Assembly: GCF_025642975.1 (NCBI RefSeq)
Contig: NZ_JANZKJ010000011.1
Coordinates: 103,927-167,926 of the forward strand
Direction: 5' to 3'
Length of the DNA stretch: 64,000 nucleotides
Origin: Pseudomonas sp. RIT-PI-S
Lineage (GTDB): Bacteria; Pseudomonadota; Gammaproteobacteria; Pseudomonadales; Pseudomonadaceae
The notes under the pieces were generated by a model, which worked only from the letters and a program-made list of their open reading frames with translations, was not told the DNA's origin and searched no databases. How positions within the stretch are numbered: position 1 is the first letter of the stretch; each line of letters begins with the position of its first letter. Of this stretch, positions 1-7,365 are shown piece by piece. The position numbers and the translations under genes are program-made.

Positions 1-982
1 CGCCCGTGAGGCCCGCTAGCATCAAGCTTGCGAGAATGCCTCCAAGCCAAAAGTACGCTGGGGGAATAATGCCCTGCCGTGCGATGAAAGCCGGGGTAAC
101 GCTGAATTCAAAACACCACTGCCGGCCAAAGATGTCTCGCTGGAACCGATGCGGGTATAGCCCGGCGAGCCGGCTTTGATCCAAGTGGTTATTGAAGAAG
201 GTGACAGGTAGCCCACCGGAATCGGAGAGGTCCGAGAGCTGTACCTGCAGCTGATCGTCGAGGCGCAGGCCCTGCAGCACTTCAGACATCACCAGCGGCG
301 CATAGCTGAAGCCGATGAGGTCGCTGCGACGCTCTTCGAGGGTTGTCGGCGTTTTCGAGCCGCCATAAACCGGCATCAACATCAGGAAGGACTGTTGGGG
401 CTTGGATTGTTCCTGCATCAGCGTGATCGGCGCCGTCAGCCGGACCTCACCGGTGTCGACCGCCTCCTGAGCGGCCTTGCGCCGGTTCGGCTCCGAAGCG
501 ATGTCAAAGCCCAAGGCACTGCGGTTGCCGCGGGTTGGCTCGAGGTACTGGATGACCCAGCGATCGCCGTTGTGGGGCCCCAGGCTGTTGATCTTGAAGT
601 CTGCGCCGGCGTCCGCCCGCGCCTTGGCCAGGAACGCCGCCTCGCTCTCGACCGGCACCCGGCGGATGTAGCCGAAGCCACGGGCGCCGGGAAATTCCAC
701 GCCAATGTCACGCGACTCGCTATAGCGGTGGAACAGATCGAGCGATAGCGAGTCGCCGGCCGTCAGCACAGCGCCGCGCACCCCGCGCAAACCGTATTGA
801 TAGAGCTGCACGCGGTTGAATACGGCGTCGACCGTGTCCTGTACCACGTCGTCTACCGCTTGGCTCACCCGAATTTCGTTGGCCCGGGCGATCAGCCAGG
901 CACAGGTGGCGGAGAGGATCAGCCCGACCACCAAGGTGACCAAAGCGGTCGGATAGAAACTGGAACGTGTCCGTGTGGTCAT
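1..982 (-). CDS. CHASE-domain membrane sensor protein, N-terminal part (cut by the left edge)
   Basis: The minus-strand frame is open from ATG at 982 to the window edge, about 327 residues with no stop. Residues 10-30 are a membrane helix, followed by an extracytoplasmic domain with CHASE features: a HRYSESRD-like stretch, then GARGFGYIRRV, then GFDIASEPNRR and the conserved TAPITL. A second hydrophobic segment (PAYFWLGGILASLML) begins just before the edge, so the output domain lies outside the window. CHASE proteins are usually histidine kinases or GGDEF/EAL enzymes that sense small ligands outside the cytoplasm; which output this one has cannot be told. Several short open frames on both strands here are shadows of it. 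Confidence 0.85.
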   Translation of the reverse strand, partial: MTTRTRSSFYPTALVTLVVGLILSATCAWLIARANEIRVSQAVDDVVQDTVDAVFNRVQLYQYGLRGVRGAVLTAGDSLSLDLFHRYSESRDIGVEFPGARGFGYIRRVPVESEAAFLAKARADAGADFKINSLGPHNGDRWVIQYLEPTRGNRSALGFDIASEPNRRKAAQEAVDTGEVRLTAPITLMQEQSKPQQSFLMLMPVYGGSKTPTTLEERRSDLIGFSYAPLVMSEVLQGLRLDDQLQVQLSDLSDSGGLPVTFFNNHLDQSRLAGLYPHRFQRDIFGRQWCFEFSVTPAFIARQGIIPPAYFWLGGILASLMLAGLTG

Positions 983-1377
983 CGTGCCTCTTCCCTGTGG
1001 GCCCCTTCAAACTGCCTGCCCGTTGTGTTCAGGATAGCCTCCGACAGCACAAATGCCCTTGTAGAGAAGGTAGTGACCGCGCCGTGCGCCAAAAGCTGCA
1101 CGCTGGCGACCGTTCACAGGTTGGGCATGACGACGCGCCCTAACGTTCCACGCCTTTGAGCCAGCCTGCGCTCCGCCGATCGGGCGGATTTGCAAAGCCA
1201 AGATTGGGACACTAAAAAATCGTCGCTTGGCTTAATGTGAACAATAATCGGGCGCGAGCTTAGAGCTGGTTCACATATCCTGCAACATTTTCGCCGGTGC
1301 GCTGAACCGAGATGGCCTGCGCATGGTCCCCTGCGTGACGCGCCAACAAGGCGCGGTATTTCGCCTGGAGTTTCGCG
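983..1377. other. Intergenic stretch with no recognised gene
   Basis: This gap lies between the divergent CHASE-sensor gene and a small plus-strand ORF. It should contain the sensor's promoter, and there is an A-rich patch near 1214. I see no RNA gene, convincing terminator or repeat. The short open frames here look like GC-rich noise. Confidence 0.5.
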
Positions 1378-1587
1378 ATGCCTTTGCCCGCCCTGTTCCT
1401 CAACGCCGTATTCTGCACCAGTGAAGCTCATACCACCTGCATGCCGGCTCAGTTCGTCTGGGCCGCAGAGACGTTTATCCGGGAAGACAAGCGGGTCGAG
1501 CAATGCCAGGAAAAGGCCGCCCAACTCAACGGCAAGCGCACCGACCTCTCTGTGCTCTATCGCTGCGACGCCACCAAGGGCGCATGA
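1378..1587 (+). CDS. Small hypothetical protein, 69 aa
   Basis: The ATG at 1378 is preceded by a TGGAG ribosome-binding-like sequence seven bases upstream. The protein starts with a short hydrophobic run (MPLPALFLNAVF) and then has four cysteines (C13, C21, C43, C63) and a charged C-terminal half. The hydrophobic start and the cysteines would fit a small exported protein, but there is no clear signal-peptidase site. I do not recognise the family. It stands alone, 107 bases ahead of the next plus-strand gene. A longer opposing frame overlaps it, and the ribosome-binding site is the main reason for preferring this one. Confidence 0.45.
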   Translation: MPLPALFLNAVFCTSEAHTTCMPAQFVWAAETFIREDKRVEQCQEKAAQLNGKRTDLSVLYRCDATKGA

Positions 1588-1694
1588 TCACCCGCACAGC
1601 GAGCCCGCAGGCCGGCGAAATATAGTGTAATAAGTGCGCGGGGCTTTGGCCGATGGGCCGCCCGCGCCTATTGACTGCTGCCCTAGGACCTTCG

Positions 1695-2273
1695 ATGGCC
1701 ACAGCCCCTACCCGTTTCGTGCTGTATGTGCAGCTCGAACCTCTGCAACTGAACCCGCCAGTATGGCGGCGCATGGTAGTCAGTGGCGACGCGACCCTGC
1801 GCAAGTTGCACCACTTCATCCAGGCCGCCATGGGCTGGTCCAGTAAGCACCTGTACGAATTCGACCTCAACGAACAGCGCTATGGCCCACCGGACCGGGA
1901 ATTTCCAGACCCGCGGCTGTGCGACGACCGCAAGTTCAAACTCAGCCGTGTGCTGAACGTGGGAGATCGCCTGCGCTACACCTACGATTTTGGCGACAGC
2001 TGGCAACACGTGATCGCAGTCGAAGCCCAAGAGCCGGACCAAAGCACCGGGAGTTGGTGTGAGGTGCTTGGAGGGGAACGTGCCTGCCCGCCGGAAGATT
2101 GCGGCGGCGTGGCCATGTATCAGGACATGCTCGCGCTGCTCAAGCGCACGCCTAACGACGAAGAAGCGCAGGCCTTTGTGCAATGGGCAGGGGAAGGGTT
2201 CGATCCGGAGACCTTCGACCCCCGTGCCGCCAGCGCCGCGACTCAAAGGATCTGCAACAACTTCTGGGGCTGA
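1695..2273 (+). CDS. Plasmid pRiA4b ORF-3 family protein
   Basis: Translation from ATG 1695 gives 192 residues. An in-frame upstream start at 1653 is less likely because a TAGGA sequence sits just ahead of 1695. The N-terminal domain reads FVLYVQLEPLQLNPPVWRR, then LRKLHHFIQAAMGW, then RYTYDFGDSWQHVI. These are the hallmarks of the pRiA4b ORF-3 fold, known from plasmids and many chromosomes and without an established biochemical role. The C-terminal third contains a GGERACPPEDCGG motif, common in family members, whose two cysteines may bind a metal. No operon partner is evident; the next gene is convergent, and its stop lies five bases away. Confidence 0.85.
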   Translation: MATAPTRFVLYVQLEPLQLNPPVWRRMVVSGDATLRKLHHFIQAAMGWSSKHLYEFDLNEQRYGPPDREFPDPRLCDDRKFKLSRVLNVGDRLRYTYDFGDSWQHVIAVEAQEPDQSTGSWCEVLGGERACPPEDCGGVAMYQDMLALLKRTPNDEEAQAFVQWAGEGFDPETFDPRAASAATQRICNNFWG

Positions 2274-2277
2274 GGCC

Positions 2278-2748
2278 TCATGGTGAGGGCGGAAACAGCA
2301 CGGGGCCGGCCTCGCGCATGAAGATCTCCAGGGTTTTCGGCCCTACCCCCTTCAAGGCCAGCAGGCGCGCCTCAAACGCGGATCGCCCAGCGCTGCCCGC
2401 CGCCAACGTGCCAAGGCTGCCGGCGCAGGTTGCCTCGAGCACACCGCACACTTCGAGCAAACGGCTGGCAGTGGACTCGTCGTAGCGGCTGTAGCGGCCC
2501 TCATTGAGCATCGCCACCAACCGCGACCGAGGGCACTGCCCCAGCTTGCGCACGCTGTTGAAGCCGTACTTGCAAAAGATTACCTCCCAGGTCGCGGCGG
2601 CGATGCCCTGGGAGATTCGCTTGCCAAACAGGTAGCTGGCCAAAAACCAGCCGAACAGGGCCTCGTCGCCGTCGGTTTGCAGGTCCAGCCCGAGGTCCCT
2701 GGCGCAGGCGGGCTGTCGCTCGCCAGCGCCAGAGCTTGCTTGGCTCAT
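2278..2748 (-). CDS. Helix-hairpin-helix (DNA glycosylase-like) protein
   Basis: This 156-residue protein has the motif LLALKGVGPKTLEIFMREA at about residues 128-146. That is a helix-hairpin-helix DNA-backbone-binding element of the kind found in HhH-GPD base-excision glycosylases. The preceding helical region (FLASYLFGKRISQGIA and onward) fits the small helical glycosylase-like fold. I cannot find the catalytic Lys/Asp pair of EndoIII/MutY enzymes or an iron-sulfur cysteine set, so activity is uncertain; it may be a non-catalytic DNA-binding relative. Its ATG overlaps the trehalase stop codon (ATGA), indicating translational coupling to that gene. Confidence 0.65.
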   Translation of the reverse strand: MSQASSGAGERQPACARDLGLDLQTDGDEALFGWFLASYLFGKRISQGIAAATWEVIFCKYGFNSVRKLGQCPRSRLVAMLNEGRYSRYDESTASRLLEVCGVLEATCAGSLGTLAAGSAGRSAFEARLLALKGVGPKTLEIFMREAGPVLFPPSP

Positions 2749-4394
2749 TGAGCGCTATCTGCTTTGGGCTGCTGCGCCGGGCCATACAGGCGCAGCAGGG
2801 CCATGGTCACGCCGTTGGTCCAGCCGAAGCCGTCCTGCAAGGCATATTCGCCACCGCCCCCGCCCTTCCCGCCTTCGATGTCGTACTTCTCCACCAGCTT
2901 GTTTTCCCGGTCGTACAGCCCCTGCACCTGGGCCAGGAAGCGGCGGCCGATGGTCTCGGCCAGGGCCGGTTGGCCATAGGCACGCAAGCCTTCCACCGCG
3001 ATCAGCTGCAACGGCGCCCAGCCGTTGGGCTCATCCCATTGCTGGCCATTGTGGATCGTCGTGGTGGCCAGGCCACCCGGGCGGATCAACCATTGGTTGA
3101 CGCTTGCAGCGGTCTGCTCGGCGTTGGCTTGGCTGGCCAGGCCGGTGTACAGCGGGTAGAGGCTGGCGGCCGTGATGTTGTCGCTGAGCGCCTGTTTCTT
3201 CCAATCGTAATCGGCATAGAACCCGGCGGGGTTCCACAGGTGTTTCTCCACGGCGCTTTGCCGCGCTTGCGCCCACTGCGTGTAACGCTGGCTGCAGGCC
3301 GCCTGCCCACCCTGCTGGCAGGCTTTGGCGATGGTCTGTTCAAGGTGGAACAGCAGGCTGTTCAGGTCTGCCGGAACGATGGCTGTGGTGCGGATGCTGG
3401 CCATGGTCTTGCCGTCGCCCAGCCAGCGCGACGAATAGTCCCAGCCGCTTTCGGCGCCGGCACGCAGGTCACGGTATACCTCGGCCGCTGGACGGTCCGG
3501 CGCCTCGGCCGCCGTGGCGCGGTCTTCGGCCCAGGATTCCTGGCGCGGCGTGTCGTTGGCATCCCAGTAACGGTTGAGCACGGTGCCGTCGGCCAGCTTG
3601 ACCACATGCTCGGTCGCTTCGCCTGGCTTGAGGGTTTGCGCGCCTTCCATCCAGTAGGCGTATTCCTTCTGCAACTGCGGCAGATAGCGCTGGTAGGCCG
3701 ACTCCCCTTCCAGGCGGGCCAGCAGGTCGACCATGTAGGCGAAGAACGGCGGCTGCGAGCGGCTTAGGTAATACGTCCGGTTGCCGTTGGGGATATGCCC
3801 ATAGGTATCGATCAGGTAGGCGAAGTTGTCCACCATATCGCGCACCTGGGCGGTACGGCCGCTTTCGGCCAGGCCCAGCATGGTGAAGTACGAATCCCAG
3901 TAATACATCTCTCGGAAGCGCCCACCCGGGACCACGAACGGCCGCGGCAAGGGCAAGAGGCTGCTATAGGCCGGCACCTGTTGGTAATGGCGGCTGAGCA
4001 CTGGCCACAGATCATTGATATGGGTGGGCAGGTCGGCGCCAGGCTTGGGCGGCTGCACATCCGCGGTGCCAGACTCCTCGAAATTCGCCGTAACGAACGC
4101 CTTGAGGTCAAAACCGGGCCGGTCCTTCTGGCTCAGGTAGGCCGCGCGGATGTTCGCCGGTGCCTGCCGGGGCAGCGCATCGACGAAGTGCTTCTGATCG
4201 GTGAACAGCCCGCTTTGCTGCACCGCTAGGAACAGCTCTGGGTAGGCCTGATCCGGCGGCACTTCCCGGCCGGCGGACACCTCCTGCCAGGACCACTGTG
4301 GGCCTTGCACTTGTTGCGCCGGGCTAGCGCAGCCATAGATCGTCGCTAGGGTGATGGAAACTGCCAACGTGGTGGCGCGGGGAAATGACGACAT
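2745..4394 (-). CDS. treA: Periplasmic trehalase, probable lipoprotein
   Basis: This is a GH37 trehalase that hydrolyses trehalose to two glucoses outside the cytoplasmic membrane. From ATG 4394, which has AAGGAG upstream, it is 549 residues; an in-frame TTG at 4409 has no such site. Signature 1 is at residues 156-167 (PGGRFREMYYWD). The catalytic-acid motif RAGAESGWDYSSRW is at 311-324, with D319. Signature 2 is QWDEPNGWAP at 452-461. The leader ends IYGC, so C22 may be lipidated and the enzyme anchored to a membrane, unlike the soluble enterobacterial TreA. The gene is followed, with an ATGA overlap, by a helix-hairpin-helix gene of unrelated appearance. Confidence 0.92.
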   Translation of the reverse strand: MSSFPRATTLAVSITLATIYGCASPAQQVQGPQWSWQEVSAGREVPPDQAYPELFLAVQQSGLFTDQKHFVDALPRQAPANIRAAYLSQKDRPGFDLKAFVTANFEESGTADVQPPKPGADLPTHINDLWPVLSRHYQQVPAYSSLLPLPRPFVVPGGRFREMYYWDSYFTMLGLAESGRTAQVRDMVDNFAYLIDTYGHIPNGNRTYYLSRSQPPFFAYMVDLLARLEGESAYQRYLPQLQKEYAYWMEGAQTLKPGEATEHVVKLADGTVLNRYWDANDTPRQESWAEDRATAAEAPDRPAAEVYRDLRAGAESGWDYSSRWLGDGKTMASIRTTAIVPADLNSLLFHLEQTIAKACQQGGQAACSQRYTQWAQARQSAVEKHLWNPAGFYADYDWKKQALSDNITAASLYPLYTGLASQANAEQTAASVNQWLIRPGGLATTTIHNGQQWDEPNGWAPLQLIAVEGLRAYGQPALAETIGRRFLAQVQGLYDRENKLVEKYDIEGGKGGGGGEYALQDGFGWTNGVTMALLRLYGPAQQPKADSAQ

Positions 4395-4530
4395 GAATAC
4401 TCCTTGCAAGCGTCTGGGGCACCCATGGGTCGACCGGCCATCTCGCGGCGGGTTCGGTTAATGTGCAGGAAAGAAACTTCAGGGAGGCCCTGTTCGGGGC
4501 GTGCCCGCTCCGAGAAAAACTCACCATCCC

Positions 4531-4956
4531 TTAGAACCGCTTCGCCATCGCCTCCAACCAGCGCGATACAACGCCCATTTCCTCGTCACTGAAGCCTTCG
4601 GTAAGGCCATCGTTGAGCGTTGCCAGTTCAGTCATGGCCTTGCTGGCCGTTTCGCGGCCGGCGGCGGTCAGCCATAGCCGGTTGATGCGCTTGTCCTGGG
4701 CGTCCGCCTGGCGCATGACCAGCCCGGCCTTGATCAAGCGGTCCGCCAGGCCGGTCATGGCCGAAGGCGCAATGTCCAGGGCGGCGGCCAGGTCGCCGCT
4801 GAGGGCGCCGTCCTGGCGAGCCATGGCGAAGAGCGCGCCGGCCTGTACGGCGCTGATCTTCAGTTGGGCCTCGGCGCGGCGCTCGATCTGCCGCTGGATG
4901 CGACGCTGTGCCACGTTGAGCAGAAAAATATAGCGGCGGTCGTGGGTCCCGCTCAT
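4531..4956 (-). CDS. MarR-family transcriptional regulator
   Basis: This is a 141-residue winged-helix regulator. The DNA-recognition part is GDLAAALDIAPSAMTGLADR, followed by the wing RQADAQDKRINRLWLT, which matches the MarR pattern of a D-x-R-containing wing. ATG 4956 overlaps the stop of the upstream hydrolase gene (ATGA), so the two are a translationally coupled pair. MarR proteins are dimers that usually repress their own operon and let go when a small ligand binds. The large palindrome at 5826-5869, just before the hydrolase start, is the obvious operator candidate. The ligand is unknown. Confidence 0.88.
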   Translation of the reverse strand: MSGTHDRRYIFLLNVAQRRIQRQIERRAEAQLKISAVQAGALFAMARQDGALSGDLAAALDIAPSAMTGLADRLIKAGLVMRQADAQDKRINRLWLTAAGRETASKAMTELATLNDGLTEGFSDEEMGVVSRWLEAMAKRF

Positions 4957-5813
4957 GGGCTCACCGCCAGCTGGCGCTGCAACCACTGGGCCACCCCAGG
5001 CCACAACGTGGCGGCATGACGCTCGCGAAAGAAGCCCATATGCCCGATGGCCTGGCCCTGGCTGTGCGCGGGGCTCAATTGCCGCCGCTCTACCTGGCAG
5101 CCGGTCAACTGCTGGCTGATCAGGTCGATGGCGGCGGGCGGCGCCCAGGGGTCATCGTCCAGGCCGATGGCCAACACCGGCATGCGCGGCCGGCTGAAGC
5201 GAGCGGCCGCGTTCATGCTCGGGTCGTCGAAGAAGTAGCGCGGCAAGGAGGTCCATCGGCACCATTCCAGCATCACCTGGGCTGGTAGGTCTTCGCCGAT
5301 GCCCAGCCTTTTGCCCGGCACATAACCGAGCAGCCGCGCGCACAGCGGCCCGATGACCTTGAGCAAGGCAGCGACCCTTAGGCGTTCCGCTAGCGGCGTG
5401 ATAAAGCGCAGGCAACCTGCCTGCGAGGCGATGAGCACCGCGCCTTGCAGCTGCTGGCTGCTGGCACATAAGCCGATGGCGTGGCCGCCGAAGCTGTGCC
5501 CGATGGCGAAGCGCGGCAGGTCCGGATACTGCGCCGCTACCCAGCCGGTCACGGCTTCCACGTCCTGATCAGCCCAGGTGCTGAAACCCGCCAACACTTG
5601 CCTGGCCGTTAGGCCAACGCCGCGGTAGTTGTAGGTCAAGGCATGAAAGCCCTGCTCGCTCAAATAACGCGCAAAGGCGAAATACATGCGCTCGGTGACA
5701 CCCGTGGCGGGGTGAAGGATCACCACCGCGGCGGCTGCCTGGGCACTGGGGTGCAGGGTGCCTTGCAACTCAAGGCCGTCGGCGCAAGCGATGGAAACCG
5801 GGACAGTAGTCAT
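4953..5813 (-). CDS. Alpha/beta-fold hydrolase
   Basis: This is a 286-residue serine hydrolase of the alpha/beta fold. The oxyanion-region motif HPATG is near residue 34 and the nucleophile elbow GHSFGG is at 105-110 (S107). A GLDDDPWAP segment supplies the likely acid, and a late GHMGFF supplies the histidine. There is no signal peptide, so it is cytoplasmic. I chose ATG 5813 (MTTVPVS) over the frame opening at 5858, because the latter would run through the palindromic operator. It is the first gene of a two-gene operon with the downstream marR gene. The substrate is not evident; an ester, or an inducer seen by the MarR protein, is possible. Confidence 0.85.
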   Translation of the reverse strand: MTTVPVSIACADGLELQGTLHPSAQAAAAVVILHPATGVTERMYFAFARYLSEQGFHALTYNYRGVGLTARQVLAGFSTWADQDVEAVTGWVAAQYPDLPRFAIGHSFGGHAIGLCASSQQLQGAVLIASQAGCLRFITPLAERLRVAALLKVIGPLCARLLGYVPGKRLGIGEDLPAQVMLEWCRWTSLPRYFFDDPSMNAAARFSRPRMPVLAIGLDDDPWAPPAAIDLISQQLTGCQVERRQLSPAHSQGQAIGHMGFFRERHAATLWPGVAQWLQRQLAVSP

Positions 5814-5825
5814 GGGCGCATCCGT

Positions 5826-5869
5826 AATTATTTCGCGTGTGAAGTAATTACTTAACACGCGAAATAATT
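5826..5869. promoter_or_regulatory. 44-bp near-perfect palindrome, probable MarR operator
   Basis: The outer arms AATTATTTCGCGTGT (5826-5840) and ACACGCGAAATAATT (5855-5869) are perfect reverse complements. They flank a self-complementary core AAGTAATTACTT (5842-5853); only the 5841/5854 pair mismatches. Each half is also an imperfect palindrome (ATTATTTC-N6-GAAGTAAT), so two overlapping dimer sites are plausible. It lies 13 bases upstream of the hydrolase start codon, where a bound repressor would block transcription of the hydrolase-marR operon. Confidence 0.75.
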
Positions 5870-5896
5870 TCTTGCAATCTCCTGCCGCGTTGGCGG

Positions 5897-6970
5897 CTAC
5901 CCGCCGTTCTTGACTGCACTCCAGATCCGGGTGCGCATACGGTCGACCGGCTGCGGCATCGCCTGGAGCACGAACAGCTTCTGCATCACGCTTTGCGGCG
6001 GGTACACCATCGGGTTGTCGTGAATGTTCGCGTTCACCAAGGGTTCGGCGGCGGCGTTGCCGTTGGCGTATTGCACGTGGTTGCTGATGTCGGCCATCAC
6101 CTTCGGCTCGAGCAGGTAATTCATGAAGGCGTAGCCGGCGGCTTCATCTGGCGCATCGGCCGGCATCGCGACCATGTCGAACCACATGGGCGAGCCTTCC
6201 TTGGGGATGACGTAGGCGATCTTCTGCCCGTTACCGGCCTCTTGCGCGCGTGAAGCCGCCTGCATCACGTCGCCGGAGAAACCTACCGCCACGCAAATGT
6301 CCCCGTTGGCCAGGTCGCCCGTGTACTTGGAGCTGTGGAAGTAGCGCACGTAGGGGCGGACCTTCATCAGCAGCGCCTGGGCCTTGTCGTAATCGGCCTT
6401 GTTCTGGCTGTGGTGAGGCAGGCCCAGGTAGTTCAGGGCGATGGGCAGGATCTCCGGGCCGTTGTCCAGGAACGCCACCCCGCACTGCGCCAGCTTCTGC
6501 ATGTTTTCTGGCTTGAACACCAGGTCCCAGGAATCCACCGGCACATCGCCGAGTACGGCCTTGACCTTGTCCAGGTTGTAACCGATCCCGGTGCTGCCCC
6601 ACAGGTAAGGGAAGCCATAGCGGTTGCCCGGGTCGTTGGCTTCCAGCGCCTTCATCAACGTAGGGTTGAGGTTTTTCCAGTTCGGCAGGCGGCTGCGGTC
6701 CAGTGGCTTGAGCGCGCCCGCGGTGATCTGGTGCGCCATGAAGTGGTTGGACGGGAACACCACGTCATAGCCGGAGTGCCCTGCCATGAGCTTGGCGTCG
6801 AGCATCTCGTTGCTGTCGTAGAGGTCGTATTGGGTGGGGTGGCCGGTGCTGGCGGTGAATTGCTGGAGGGTATCTGGGGCGATATAGCTGCTCCAGTTGT
6901 AGATTTTCACGATGTCCGCTGCCTGGGCGGTAGCACTGGCCAACAACAGGGGGGCGATCAGCTTCAACAT
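5897..6970 (-). CDS. PotF/SpuD-type polyamine-binding periplasmic protein
   Basis: This is a 357-residue ABC-transporter substrate-binding protein. It has a signal peptide ending near ATAQA-AD (residues 1-18) and starts the mature chain with VKIYNWSSYIAPD, the typical opening of PotF/SpuD proteins that bind putrescine or spermidine. Later family motifs include YDVVFPSNHFM, FPYLWGSTGIGYN and GYAFMNYLLEPKVMA. It is the last gene of a minus-strand run with a cupin, a FAD oxidase and an AraC regulator. No permease or ATPase gene is present, so it must use a transporter encoded elsewhere or act as a sensor. The ligand cannot be read from sequence alone. Confidence 0.88.
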   Translation of the reverse strand: MLKLIAPLLLASATAQAADIVKIYNWSSYIAPDTLQQFTASTGHPTQYDLYDSNEMLDAKLMAGHSGYDVVFPSNHFMAHQITAGALKPLDRSRLPNWKNLNPTLMKALEANDPGNRYGFPYLWGSTGIGYNLDKVKAVLGDVPVDSWDLVFKPENMQKLAQCGVAFLDNGPEILPIALNYLGLPHHSQNKADYDKAQALLMKVRPYVRYFHSSKYTGDLANGDICVAVGFSGDVMQAASRAQEAGNGQKIAYVIPKEGSPMWFDMVAMPADAPDEAAGYAFMNYLLEPKVMADISNHVQYANGNAAAEPLVNANIHDNPMVYPPQSVMQKLFVLQAMPQPVDRMRTRIWSAVKNGG

Positions 6971-7013
6971 GCAAATACCTCAACCTTTGTTTTAAGCGTT
7001 ATGGAAGGGGCAG

Positions 7014-7355
7014 TCAGAAAATCAATACGTAGCTCTTGCGAACGGTCTCTTGTACGTCCCAGATGCCCGTTGTGTTCGCGGGGAACATCAACGCGTCGCC
7101 GGCCTGGATCTCGATGGGCTCACCGTCATCGGGGGTGAAGGTGCAACGCCCTTGGATGAAGTGGCAAAACTCTTGCTGCACGATCTGGCGGCGCCAGCGG
7201 CCGGGGCTGCATTCCCACACCCCGGCTTCCACGCCGTCGTCGCGTTCCACGCCACGGCTGGCGACCTTGGCCACGGGCTCGCCGATCGGCACGGCCACGG
7301 GGCTGGCCTCGCCTAGCGCCAACTGGGCGGTGTTACGAAAATGTTCGATGTTCAT
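7014..7355 (-). CDS. Small cupin-domain protein (DUF861/Cupin_3 type)
   Basis: This 113-residue protein is a single cupin barrel: an IVQQEFCHFIQGRCTFT segment, then GEPIEIQAGDALMFPANTTG and WDVQETVRKSY. It resembles the Cupin_3 family, whose members accompany amine and ureide catabolic enzymes. Most of the usual cupin metal ligands are reduced here (one His in the first motif), so it may be a binding or accessory protein. It begins 10 bases after the FAD oxidase gene and ends 43 bases before the binding-protein gene, so it is part of that operon. The substrate is unknown. Confidence 0.8.
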   Translation of the reverse strand: MNIEHFRNTAQLALGEASPVAVPIGEPVAKVASRGVERDDGVEAGVWECSPGRWRRQIVQQEFCHFIQGRCTFTPDDGEPIEIQAGDALMFPANTTGIWDVQETVRKSYVLIF

Positions 7356-7365
7356 GCGCGGCTCC

